Notes under the pieces: model-generated
Database searches by the model: none
Seen by the model: the letters and a program-made list of their open reading frames with translations, nothing else
Told to the model about the DNA's origin: nothing
Shown: positions 15,110-27,123 of the stretch, one piece after another
How the letters are laid out: every line of letters starts with the position of its first letter
Numbering within the stretch: position 1 is the stretch's first letter
Translations under genes and position numbers: made by a program
Source of the DNA: Aphrophora alni
Taxonomy: Eukaryota > Arthropoda > Insecta > Hemiptera > Aphrophoridae
NCBI GenBank assembly: GCA_963513935.1
Contig: OY740765.1
Coordinates: 69,040,253-69,104,252 of the forward strand
Length of the DNA stretch: 64,000 bases
Reading direction: 5' to 3'

Positions 15110-16815
15110 CGCATAGAATGCCAATTGCCTTTTCTTAATCATTGAGCCTTTGCAAAATCTGGGTCTACAATTCTTTTATTGTGGTTTCTTTTCTTTACAA
15201 ATTTTTTTGATAATATGAGCGTAAGATTTTTAGTCTGCGTCCTTTTTCTTGTTTTCAGATCGTTCTTTGACGTATGTACTGTCTTTTTATATTTCTGTCA
15301 TGAGCACTCAGGCCAGGTTTTCATTGCCAAGTCCTAGTTGCCTTTTCTTTCCTATTTTGTTGCTCCTTCGCAACTACACAACCTCTGTAACTTGCTAGTG
15401 ATTACCACAGCAATCAATGCAATTGGCTTTTTCATCTCTCTTTCTTTAAGATGCAGTCCTTTGAAAGATGGTTCCCTGCACATTTAACACAGGCAACGTC
15501 TCGGTTGCAATATTGTTTTGTATGACCAAATGCCTGACATCTTTAACATCGTGGTATTTTATTTGTCTTTTTCAATAGAGATCAATTTTGACGATTAGTC
15601 TCATAATTGACTTGATGGTGAAAACCTTGTCTATGCTTTCATGCTTTTCAAACGTGAGCATGAATAGTGGAAGTTTTATTTTCCTTGTGACGTGGTTTTC
15701 ATGATCACCTATGTTTTCTGTTATTACTATATTCTTTGCTTCCAAGATTTTTAGTCCTTGTTCTTTTAGATCACAGTATATTTCTTCTTCCTCACATGAT
15801 GGGTGTAATCCTCTGGTCACTACCCTTATTGGTCTAGAGGGTTTGTCCTCATATGAATGCCAATGAATTTCCATATTTGTAAGCTCCTTGGTCATGGACC
15901 TGTACGTATTGCTATCAGGAACATGACCTTTCCAAATGTTGTTATTATGCAATGCATAGGTACACTTTTCTTTAATGATTTTTCAATCATGCTGTTAAGA
16001 GCGCTAAATGTTTCCACTTTGTGCACTATTATTGGGGGTGGTACATATTCTTTCTTTTTAGGCTTGGAAAGTTCCCTTAATTATTAGATATCAGTTTCTG
16101 GTTTTTGCTCTGGTGTTGTAGCTTTTAGCTTCGGGCTCACACTGAGGAGTTCAGGACTATCATTGGCCTTGCACTTTTTAATTGGCCTTTTATTCTTTTT
16201 CTTTAGAATTCTTTATGTATCTCTTTCTAACTGTTCTTTATCAGTTTGATATTTTATATCACCACTAGATGAGGTTGGTGCTGATGGGCTGGTCACTTCT
16301 GTGTTGGTGCACCAAGTTTTTGTTCCAGTTCTTTGATGCGTTTTTGCAATTCACTGACAGTCTTTTCAAGTCGTTCTCTTGCTTGTTTTCTTTCCTGCCA
16401 TTGCTAGTAAAAATGTTCCTTCTTGTGTAAATTTGGAACAGATGTTGTGTTTTCCATTTTTGTAGGCACAGGCAAATTTTGGTCGTCATTTTCTTAAGCT
16501 AAATCTGGAGATTGTCCAATCTTTTTGCTTTTCTCAAAAGGATTTTCCTTTGTCTTTTTATCCGTGTTTTTACAGCTACTTACTGATTTCTTACCATTTA
16601 TGTTTCTGTGTAATTGGTCTCCCTCAGAATTCTTGAGACCAGCTTCGGCCACCAGGGCTTTCAGCGGATCGGAACCAGTGATGAGATTTACCTCTAAAGG
16701 CTTGTCCACCTGGAGTACTTTTGTTGTTTTGTGGTACATTTCCATATTTGATTCGAGTTATTTGGAAGGAAGGATAATATGAATCACCCCTAGCCCTAGA
16801 ATGGGCTAATAGCAT
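15110..16815 (-). pseudogene. Jockey ORF1 (gag-like nucleic-acid-binding protein), broken
   Basis: In the living element this protein packages the retrotransposon RNA. From its N-terminus there is a Lys-rich segment (16745 downwards), then at 15952-15572 the region starting IHWHSYEDKPSRPIRVVTRG that is typical of the PRE_C2HC domain. Next come zinc-knuckle Cys/His motifs at about 15550-15400 (CQAFGHTKQYC, CVKCAGNHLSKDC). Frameshifts and stops separate these pieces, so no intact protein is possible. The start is uncertain; 16745 or 16815 are the Met candidates. Confidence 0.85.
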
Positions 16816-16860
16816 TCTATCACCCCCCTTTTAACTGTTGGTTTCTGATCACCACCAGGT

Positions 16861-17678
16861 TTGTTAAAACTACCAGACAACTGAAAAATGTCAAGTTATT
16901 GTGTCTCCACATGCTTTCCCCTTCCTTATATACTAACACTGTGATAGGTGATATGATTATTTTACAATCATTTATGATATTGTATAGCATTAAAGGACTA
17001 CAGTTCTGTTTGTTAGTTTAGGCACTGCAATTAAATATATATTATTTAAACAGTTACTTTATAATGTTTCAATTTGTTTACAAGGTAGTGAAATTTACCA
17101 CAGTTAGCCTATATTAACCACAATAAATAAATACTACAATATATCCGTATTGTTAAAATATGTGTTTTGATTTCAAGGCAGAATGAAATATTTACAATTA
17201 CTTCTCATAATACAGATAAAATTAATACAGGTAATATACAAGTGCTTAAACAAAAAATTCTGTGTTTTAATGTACCATATTTTATTTACTGTTAAAATTT
17301 TACTATACAGCACATCAAACTTTGTGTTATTACATACTCTTATTGTACTTTTACTGAAAAATTCATTTAATTGATAAAGTGTGCTTGCAACAGTACCTAT
17401 TCAATTATGTGCATATTTTCTAATCTGCCTTGCCTCGGTTAATTGAAATTCAAAGCTATATTTTATAATGTTTAAGTATGGATGTTCTCTGTCTTATAAA
17501 GAATATTTTGTTCTACTTTTGTTCTTTAAAATAAAATAATAAACTGTTATAATATTAATTCTAATTTCCTTAAACATTTAAATATATTTAATATTGCAAA
17601 AAATGTAACAGCAATTATTGTGTGTAAAATATATTTTTTATGTAAGGCAAAATGACATTACTTTCATGTATCCTACAG
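16861..17678. other. AT-rich stretch before the linker exon
   Basis: Nothing coding recognised. If the linker exon is real, this is intron; the pyrimidine-rich acceptor ends at 17678. Confidence 0.5.
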
Positions 17679-17999
17679 CTCTGAATTTCCTGATGCACCA
17701 TCAACCCAATCCGCTGCTGCAGGGGTCTCAAGGTGCAGAGTCACAGAGTCATCAACATTACTTCAATGATATCAATAACCACTTTACCACAAGACCTACC
17801 TACACTTTACAGTATCAGTCTTACCCTACACACCGTCCTCCTTTTTGGAGTCCAACTCCGTCCTCTCATTGGCTATCATCTTATAAGCCGCTGCAATCAT
17901 TTCCTGTTTCCACACCAGTTCCTGAGATTATAATTCATTCACAGAGCAACTCGATATTGTCCTCACCACCCCAACACCAACATACAATTGGATTTAGGG
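17679..17999 (+). CDS. Probable Pro/Ser/Gln/His-rich linker exon of the protease gene
   Basis: A 321-bp open block preceded by a pyrimidine-rich acceptor ending in CTACAG and followed by a GTAACA donor. It enters and leaves in phase 1, so its length is a multiple of three, and its last base G joins GC of the exon at 36497 to make Gly directly before the activation-peptide Cys. The 107 or so encoded residues are low-complexity, rich in Pro, Ser, Gln, His and Tyr, with repeated THRPPF / SPTPSSHW-type stretches and no Cys. This resembles the disordered stem or linker that precedes the catalytic domain in Stubble-like proteases. GC content is higher than the flanks. Membership in the gene is inferred from phase, strand and composition; the intron it implies is 18.5 kb. 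It could instead belong to an unrelated gene. Confidence 0.6.
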
Positions 18000-18479
18000 G
18001 TAACAGCAAAAAATACCATAAAAATTAAGCACATGGAATATTGCACTCTCATGCACAATTATACTGTTGAATTGATTAAATCCAGCTGTGTTATAATTAT
18101 ATAATACTTAATATAATTTATAGAAACTTAACTTTATATTGAAATTTTTTGTTGAATTGTTTTATTCTTGTTTTCAGAAGTACTGAACACTCCTCATTGA
18201 AATCACATTTTGTAAATGTTAATATTAGCTTGATTCAGTGCATCCCTTTGAAAAGACTAAATACTGACATATTAATTGAAATTGTCTATTAATTTGTGAT
18301 TAGTATTAATAACCAAAATCCAGAGGTGCTGGCCCACCGGGATATCGAGAAATGTCCCAGTGCTCCCTCCTCTCGTGGCAACCTCTCGCCACAGGCGTAC
18401 TAACAAAAAATTTAATATGCTGTTTGTAACATTATACTTACTGCATTCTTGCATTTTATTCTAAAATTTCACTGAAGAT

Positions 18480-20530
18480 TCTAAATCTTCACCATTTATC
18501 TTCATACAATAATTCAACCTGTTCTGAAACTCATTTCTGACTTTTCAAAATGTTTTTCTTGGAACATTCCACTATTATTTGATTTGTAAGATCCGGTAAA
18601 TCTACTGTCAGTGTTTTGCACACTACAGATTTTAATGTCCACAATAAAAAATAGTCTAAGGGTGTCAAATTAGGTGATCTAGCGTTCCATTTATTGGCAT
18701 CAGCCAGGAAAATTGACCTTCAAACAACCTTGTACATTCCTGCGATAAAGTGGGGTTCACCGTCAAGTTGATAGTAAACTAAATTTTCAGCATGTTCCAA
18801 CTGATCCTGTTCATTTTGCCGATTCTCGATCATGTCTGTTATGATAGGAAATTCTTAAGCAAGTGAACGTAGGTATCATCGTTGAAATATCCCTCAATAA
18901 AAAAACTAAACAACAACACTGTCTCCGAAAATATTTGCCCAAACATTTCTCTCCACTGGGAACAGCCCTCGATAAATACATGAAAGTTTTCGTCATTCCA
19001 GTAGCTACAGTTGAGTTTATTTACTAAAACCATTTAAAAATAAAGTGGACTCACATGAAAAGCTTATGTTCTTCAGCAATGTTTCATTACTTCTTGTCAG
19101 GTCTTACATTTCTTCATAAAATTCAAATCTCCAATAAAAATCATCTTCATATAATTTATGTAAATTTTGGATTTTATATGGGTGAAAATTGTGTAGTTTT
19201 GTAAGTTTGTAGACAGAACTAACTGATAACTGTTGAAGTGGAAAATTAGCAAAGATAATTTGACGGAATCATTGCAAAATGATTCAAAACTTCAATTTCA
19301 GATAGCTCATCAAGAACTCTATTTCCACTCCTTTTTTCATTAGCCACCGATTTGGTTTCAATTAATTTAACAACTAGTTGTGTGACATAATGATCAGGCC
19401 CCATTCTATAACTGGGCAACATGGGCACTTGCCCAAGGGCGCAAGCGTATAAGGGGCGCAAAGGTTTTGGGTCATAAAAAAATATTTTAAATTGAAAAAA
19501 TTCAATCATATTAAGGCAGTATATGTCGATAAATGTTTTTAAATTTAAAAAACTATAAAAAATTATAGAGCTGAAAAATCAAAATTTTAAGGTATCACAA
19601 CCATTCTTCAGATCTTTCTGAACATTTGGTAACATTTTCATGCTTATCGGTTATAAAATAGCGTCCGAAACAGAAAACTCGTTTTTCCCCCTCTTCACCC
19701 GCACATCGTAAAAATCACATCGTTCGTATAAATTCATTCTTAAAATCGTTCTACAATAAAAGACGAAAAGCTGAATAGCTTAATGCTGTTATGTACGCAG
19801 AATGACATTACACTGAAGCTTGACTTCAAAGATATAATTGATAGTTTTGCTACATCAAAGATTAGTAGAAAAAAAAAGCAATAATGTAAATAGGATACAA
19901 GGAGAAAGTATGAGGAATATGTATAAATATATATAAAGTATAGTAATAAGAGAAAGAGAGTATAAAGGAAATAAGAGATATTATAGTTGAAGTATTAAAG
20001 TTGTTTTACAAGGCTCAATTAAAAAGTGAACATACAGTTGAAATAAAATGAGCTATGGTTATGTAGGCCTATAGAAATAAACGTTTGCAATAATTAAAAA
20101 CTATTTTTAGGGTGGGTGGGTGGTCCGTGATACTGTAAAATACAAGGTTGTTATGTTGTGACGTCAATCATAACACCTACGCTGTAATTGCAGTAATAAT
20201 ACTTGCAAGTTTTTACAGTAGCCGGTTGCCAGTCCGTAACACGGCGGGTCCATAGGTGGTGGATAATGGAAAGACTTACCGACTCACCAAATAAAAGGAG
20301 TTCGGTGGAGTTGAGAAATCCCTCCTGAACCAAAACTGGCAAAGATGAATTAATCGGGGGGGCGCATCTCTTTAATGTGCCCAGGGGCGCTACAAGGGTT
20401 AAAAACGGGCCTGATAATGATGAAACGTTTTTCTTTGGATACCTTTCATTTAAAAAACTCTGGCTGTTGATATCACACTCCGGTTCATTTACCCATACAT
20501 AAAAATAATTTTGATTCTTACCTGTAATAT
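18480..20530 (-). mobile_element. Mariner-like (IS630/Tc1/mariner) transposase relic, split by a hAT element
   Basis: Reverse-strand pieces follow the family order. An N-terminal NERYPKKN segment (about 20460-20425) precedes VVKLIETKSVANEKRSG and EIEVLNHFAM (19390-19260), then FHPYKI (about 19180). FFIEG and DTYVHLL (18905-18860) are followed by NLVYYQLDGEPHF, with the second acidic residue, at about 18790-18750, and SPNLTPLDYFLLW at about 18680-18640. Many stops and frameshifts. In SPNLTPLDYF the residue usually Asp after SP is Asn. Terminal inverted repeats were not found. Confidence 0.82.
19395..20412. mobile_element. Non-autonomous hAT element with exact 8-bp target duplication
   Basis: Begins CAGGCCC and ends GGGCCTG. 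It is flanked on both sides by the identical octamer ATAATGAT (19387-19394 and 20413-20420), the target length expected for hAT transposases. Subterminal GGGCGC-type repeats occur near both ends. No transposase is visible in the 1018 bp. It sits inside the mariner-like relic, so it is younger than that insertion. Confidence 0.9.
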
Positions 20531-22680
20531 AATAATGACCATATTAATAATGATTCTTACCATAATGACCAGTATCACTCGTATAAGTAAATGTTAGAGA
20601 TTAATTTAAAAAATTGCTATTAGTAAAATCAAAGACTGGCTAACATACAGACCTTTCGGAAACAAAGTTGACAAATTTAGACCTATTTTATAGTTGATCT
20701 TTGTGTACAGTATTATTATCTCATCTCTCTTTATTAATTATTTTCTTCTCTATTAGCAGATGATATTTTGGAATATTTTAAATTGATTTACCTCCTTAAT
20801 ATATGGACAATCAACAATATTAATTTTATTGCACACAAACTGTTATTACAGTGGCACTTTTTATGGAATTTTAAACATTATGAACTTCCATTACACATTA
20901 TAATTAAACTACTGATAGTTAAAACTTGACTGTTCTTTTTCCATAAATCGTTTTTACCGATATAAAGAGCTTGAGCAAAAACCTTTGTAGTTTTAAAAAT
21001 GTGTAAATATAAATTAAAGAACATACAATATTTCAAGAATGGATTATCCAATTTCATAATTTTTTCATTCAATATTTTCTTTTTAAATGCCCTTTAATTA
21101 AAGGTGTCATAAGTGCCATTTGAAATTTTTAAGTTGAGGTTTGCAAGGGTGTGCGAGTGAATCGAAGAGTTACTTAGATTCCACAACACTACTTCCCTTT
21201 GAGTGTATTAACTTTTCCCCCAAACTGCACATTTTATGTCTCTTTTAGTTTTTAATAAATTAAGATTTAATTTTTCAAAAAATCATGCGGTATTCTTATT
21301 TTAGCAACAAAATTCGTGATGTTAATTATTTTTCACCTCCCTATATATTTAAAGCTGTTTTTATGACGCATGAAATTAATAATGTTCAATAAGAAAAATA
21401 TGGACTTACTCATCTTCGGTTTTTAAATAAATGAATACACATGTAGTCAGTTGGAGAATTCAGAGGACAATGTCAAAAATTCCGACTGTGTTGTAAAAAT
21501 TAGTTTTACATGGTAGTATCAACTTCAAATGATGTAATCATAGCCCTTTTTAAAACTATATGTCCTTTTGTATTATTCAAATTTTTCATTAAGATCATGT
21601 TTTAGGCTTATTTTAATTAAAAATTTTCCAGACCCCCCTGGTAGTCGACGCACCATACTGGTCAATCCACAAAATCTATACAATACATACTTTGCCAAAA
21701 TCATATAATTATATTAATTTGGCTATTATTTCAAGATATAATAACAAAAATAAATTCATAAATATAGCTCACATTCACTTCATCTGTTCTGAATATGTAG
21801 CTCATACAATTAGTACCTATGTAATCCACTTAATCTACCATTGAAAAAGACCTATAGCTAAAATTAAATAGTTAAAACTCTTCATGGAATATCGATATGT
21901 TTACGACAAACTTCTAGCATAACTGGAAGTTAGTAGTTTGATCAGCGAGGACTCTCACTTATATAAACAAAAAACATTAATACAAATGAATTTCTATACA
22001 TAAAAATAAATAAATAATTACTTGGGATATTAATGCCAAAACATAATTGAACATACATAAAACAAAAGAGCAATTTATAATTCTGTAAAATACAATTTTA
22101 AGTCAATAGTCAACATCACATTTATACAAACTAACTATAACAAATTTAGTCATGCCTTAAAGGAAAAACACATCATCCATTTTGGTTACATAAGTAGACT
22201 CAAAATATTTGAGAACTAAACATGGCAACCAACAGACCTACATAGTTTCTGAGAGGGAATTCTACAAACTACATGCTACATTAAAAGTTTCAATATACAG
22301 TACTTGTAGGGGTGTGAATGTAGGGGGAGGGATATAGAGAATACATAAACTCCAAAATTTAACAAAAATCTATGTTTCCCTGTCTCACATTTAGTGACAG
22401 TAAATCACTCAGTAGGGGAAGAACAGATTGACAGCGGATATTGTCTATACTGTTCAGTATTGTTAACTGGATGTTTTGTGAAATCATATTATTTTAAGGG
22501 TAAGCAGTTAAATTTTAATTGAGATCTATTAATGAATCTATACAGATGCAAATCATGTTTCTTTACATTTATTTGTTTTTTAATTTTGTATATTTATTGT
22601 TTTTTATTTGTTTTTATAAGTTAAAAATAACATTGTCAAAAAAGAGACAATCTGATTTTCTGCAAGTGCAAATATGTTTT
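20531..22680. other. AT-rich stretch, nothing recognised
   Basis: No coding similarity or clear repeat. Part of the putative 18.5-kb intron. Confidence 0.5.
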
Positions 22681-22689
22681 TAAAAAAGC

Positions 22690-24900
22690 ATTTAAAAGAA
22701 TCAGGAAACAAATGTACAGAAAAGGGGACTGATGATGGTACTTCAGAATGTGAACTAACTCTATCACAACGAGGTACTTACTTTATTATTTAAAACTCTG
22801 TAAACAGCCAGCCTATTAATAAGAAAAGCTGTGATAAATACAGTAAAGACAGATTGTCTATTCACAACCATTCTGATCAAGAAAATTATAACTTTATTAA
22901 AATTCCTTGGTTTGTCAGATTTTTCTGTAAATTCTGTGCTGTATTTGAATCAGCGAAAGGTTTATCATGTTCAGTTGGGGTCATTACTTAAAATCCACTT
23001 GTAAAATAGAAATATGACAAGAAAGATTTCAAAGACCATAAAAAAAAAGGATAATCACTATGTGAAAACTTGCTTATTGTCTCAATATTTTATGTCGGTT
23101 TTTGAAAATAAATTAAATGATGATCATATTCAGTTGAATACTCACCTGAAACAAACAATGAATAAAAACAGGGTAAAACCTATTGTTATAATACCATTCT
23201 GTTTTGAAAACGAGAGGGCTTATCATTGAGAGAACATAAGCACCATTGGCATGCAACACATTTGTTTGCTCTGGAGGGGGAGTTAAACAATATTTGATGG
23301 GTAATGACGTAACAGTTAAATTGGAGTGTGGATCTTTGAGTAACCAGACTATCTGAGCTATGCCAGCATTATTGCATTATTATGTAACCCAAGGCTCGTG
23401 GGTTAAATCTCACTTGACCAGCCATTTTGGATGAGCCCTAAAACTACAACTAATTGCTATAACAAACTAACTTAACATTCTAATTAAGACTTACACATTA
23501 TATTTAGCGGATTGGTTTGCTTCCACAGCATGTTACGTCTGGTGGCCTAATCAGCTCAGGGTTGTCAGACCCTACTCAAATTACCAAAAGCCATTTTAGT
23601 AAGCTTTGGCATAAAAAGGTTAATCACTCTTACCAGTTTTAAACACATCCCTCTACATCAAACTTTATAAGCACTCTGGTCAGGATGGTTTTATCTCTTT
23701 TCTCGAGGCAAGGCCGATTGTGGAGGTGGCTTACAATATAAGACATAAAGAAAGGTGCCCCGGTAATTGCTAAGATAGGCAATTAAACCTATCTCAGTGT
23801 ATGTTTTGAGGGGGGAGTACCTAATTGAAAAGGCTTTCCCCAAGATGATCTGTAAACCATCACAGGCTTTTGACCATCAATGAAATTATCAATTTTGTAA
23901 ATTTAGAATAAGGTTTAGAGAGGGGACTGGAGATGTAGCACTCAAAACGCATCTTGACAGTGCCAGCACAAAAGTTACTTACTTAGGTTGTACCTATTCA
24001 AAATGAGATATTATATTATTGCTGATGACATTATATGCAATATACTCATTGAAAGAATAAAGAGTTTATGTTAATTTTAGTATTCTGGATGATGTTTCTG
24101 GGACAGAACAGATGACACTTTGTGCCCGATATGTCAACAAAGAGAAAGATGGATTCATAATTTGTGAAGATTTTCTTAAATTTATTCTTATTTGTGAAGT
24201 GCATGGAATTGATATAATTATGTTTCGAAATAAAACAAAAGATTTGGTTTTAAATCTGAACATTTTTCATGGATTGGGATTTGATGAAACCACAAATATA
24301 AGTATTGTAATAATAGTTGTGCTAAAATATTCCAAGAATCATACACTGAAGGTATTTATATTATCTGCGCAGCCAACCAAACACAAATTTAGCTTCAAGT
24401 CATTCATGGTCAGTTTCTCAAATTAAAAACTGCTTAGGAACCATATCATCACTTTCTCCAGATCTTTATATAAGAGAGGAAACATTTTAAAAGACAAAGT
24501 TTTCTAGGTCGATTCTACTGCAAAAATAACAAGGCTGATAAAATTCTGTGAAACTAGCTGGATGTAAAGGCTTGATGTAATTGTCTTATTTGTGGATTAC
24601 TTTCCCTGATGGTTGAATGTTTTACTGAAATACAAGATTGTACAAATGATTTCATACCAACACATCACATAACAAGTAAAATAGAGAATTTATCTTCTAC
24701 ATACTCCAATAAATTTATAAATTGTATAGCTTTGAAAAGTGGATCAGGAGAAGATAATTGTTATTAAAGGATTTATATATGTAGCAGTTGTTTAGAAACT
24801 GGAATTTGTGGTATAAATTATGGTAGACTAACATGTTTTCCAGATATCTATTGGTGTAGCTGCTATCCATAAATATGGGAACCTAGAAAAGGAACTTGGG
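22690..24900 (+). pseudogene. hAT-type (ZMYM1-like, DUF4371) transposase relic
   Basis: Forward-strand pieces in family order: a Lys-rich start near 22690; a FCKFCAVFESAKGLSCS-like zinc-finger segment (about 22925-22970); FENKLNDDHIQLNTHLKQT then NKNRVKPI (23103-23190), which precedes the CGRQ block in relatives. Next come GDVALKTHLDSAS (about 23930), FSILDDVSGTEQMTLCARYV (24074-24135), EDFLKFI and FHGLGFDETTN (to 24298). Frame breaks are frequent and about 500 bp at 23350-23880 seem foreign. The assignment rests on motif order remembered from the family. It could equally be described as a decayed ZMYM1-like domesticated-type gene, but the damage argues for a dead transposon. Confidence 0.7.
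23350..23880. other. Unidentified insertion within the hAT relic
   Basis: This block interrupts the transposase reading and has no visible coding content. It contains GTGGGTTAAATCTCACTT, which resembles a pol III B-box, so a SINE is possible, but no A-box at proper spacing or poly(A) tail was found. Confidence 0.35.
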
Positions 24901-25394
24901 GAACTTGGAAACAATTTTCACAGATTCTCAAAATGAGAATGTAGCTAATCCCACAGGGATTGTGATACAAATCTCAAGTACTACAGAAAAAACAAAATTA
25001 CCTTTCTAATTATAAGGCAGTTTGCTCCGAAGAATATTTATGGCTTCCAGTTTTCCTTTCTCTCCTTCAAGATATGTTTTACATTTGTGTCTCATATACA
25101 GTTATAAAATTACATGACTGATATAAATCAAAATAAGAACACACCAATAAAAACTGAACAGTCCATAAACAACTGATTATATTAGATATCTTCTGCTGAG
25201 TACTAAAATAAAAACATTGCACCAACTTTAGTTTTTATTAATTTTTTTGAACATGGAAAACTCTCATACATTTTAAAACATTTAGACTACTAAATTTTAG
25301 AATGATGCCAGCCCAATAACATAATTTACAATTTGACTTGTTATCATGCAAATGTTTTAGTTTTTGACCAAATACCTAAAAATTATTAGCCATC
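24901..25394. other. AT-rich stretch, nothing recognised
   Basis: Lies between the hAT relic and the presumed LINE A tail; no features seen. Confidence 0.5.
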
Positions 25395-26483
25395 ATATCA
25401 TATCATATCATTTTTATTGCACAAAATACATTCAAAAAGAACAGGTGCAGAGTCATTTACATCACTATAACTAATTGATTAATACTAACAAATTATAAAA
25501 TTCATTTTTCACAACTCAGAGAGGATTATTAAAGTATAAGATTAAAGTATAAGTATTAAAGTATTTCAAGAATGTCAAGAATGGTTGGTAGAAATGACTG
25601 ATCAAGTGGGGTAGGTGTATCACAGAATAATTACATTTTGGTCAAAATCGCTTAGGGGTGGGAAATGAAAATAATGATTGGGCACAAATTTGTAAACTTT
25701 TTAGTAGGTGATGAAAGTTGAATAAGGGTAAAAAATCATTGCAACATATTGTTTTAATAATGGTTAGTTTGAATAACTTCAAATTTAACAGTTTGAGGTA
25801 AAGTAAATTTCCAAGGGAGTTATTACATTTTTGCCATTTTTGCTAAGAGGGTGAAAACATGATTTTATGTTTAATGTATGAACATTTTTCCTATTCTCTT
25901 TCCTGTTATTATAGATCCTTTAGTAACTGTCTGCTATAAAACAAGTTTCATACTATCTGGGGCTTCCTTATTCTATTAGACCAGCAGGATATTTGAATTT
26001 ATGTAGGATAATATCTTTCATAAATATCCTACGGATTACATTCAGGGGCAGAATCAATATACTTCAATCACTCTGTACAATGCTACATGCATCATACTGC
26101 CTTCTGACATAGCTTATCGACATGTTAACTGAGCTTAGTAGAATAGCTAATCCTTAGCTATTTGACATACTTATTCAGATGAAGTTGCTTTCTATAGAAC
26201 CATGGCAGTCATAATCAATCTCCTTCCATTTTCCTGGTGGATAGTACATTCAGATCCTTTCACACTATCTCTAAATAATATTACTGGTTAATTGTAGAAC
26301 ACCTCATAGAACATTCAAAAGTCTTGTAATCATGAATAAACTTTCATCTTCCTATTAATACTGGGATTACATTCCTTTGGCATTAAGATCAACTAAGAGA
26401 GAGTCCATTGTAACAGGTTATAAACAAACACTTTCTATCTCAGCAATATTTACATGTTCACAGTAATACATCCTTAGTCTTAA

Positions 26484-27119
<636 letters not shown>

Positions 27120-27123
27120 TTAA

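Larger units (their letters stand above)
11460..16860 (-). mobile_element. Jockey-clade non-LTR retrotransposon, near full length, inactive
   Basis: Read on the reverse strand it has the Jockey order: ORF1 (gag-like) upstream, then ORF2 with APE endonuclease and reverse transcriptase. Stops and frameshifts break both ORFs, and a fold-back element sits inside ORF2. The segment about 13800-14520 in the middle of ORF2 is not recognisable and may be another insertion. It lies upstream of the proposed linker exon and antisense to the protease gene. Both ends are approximate; no target duplication was found. Confidence 0.88.

Noticed and set aside
17733..17933. 66-codon frame overlapping the linker exon
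   Set aside because: The other frame has matched splice phases and the composition bias; this one is a shadow.
18272..18454. 60-codon reverse frame with RLWREVATRGGSTGTFLDI
   Set aside because: Less AT-rich than its flanks but no recognisable domain, splice context or repeat partner.
23385..23440. tRNA-derived SINE (B-box-like GGGTTAAATCTCAC)
   Set aside because: No A-box at correct spacing, no tail or target duplication seen; kept only as an unidentified insertion.
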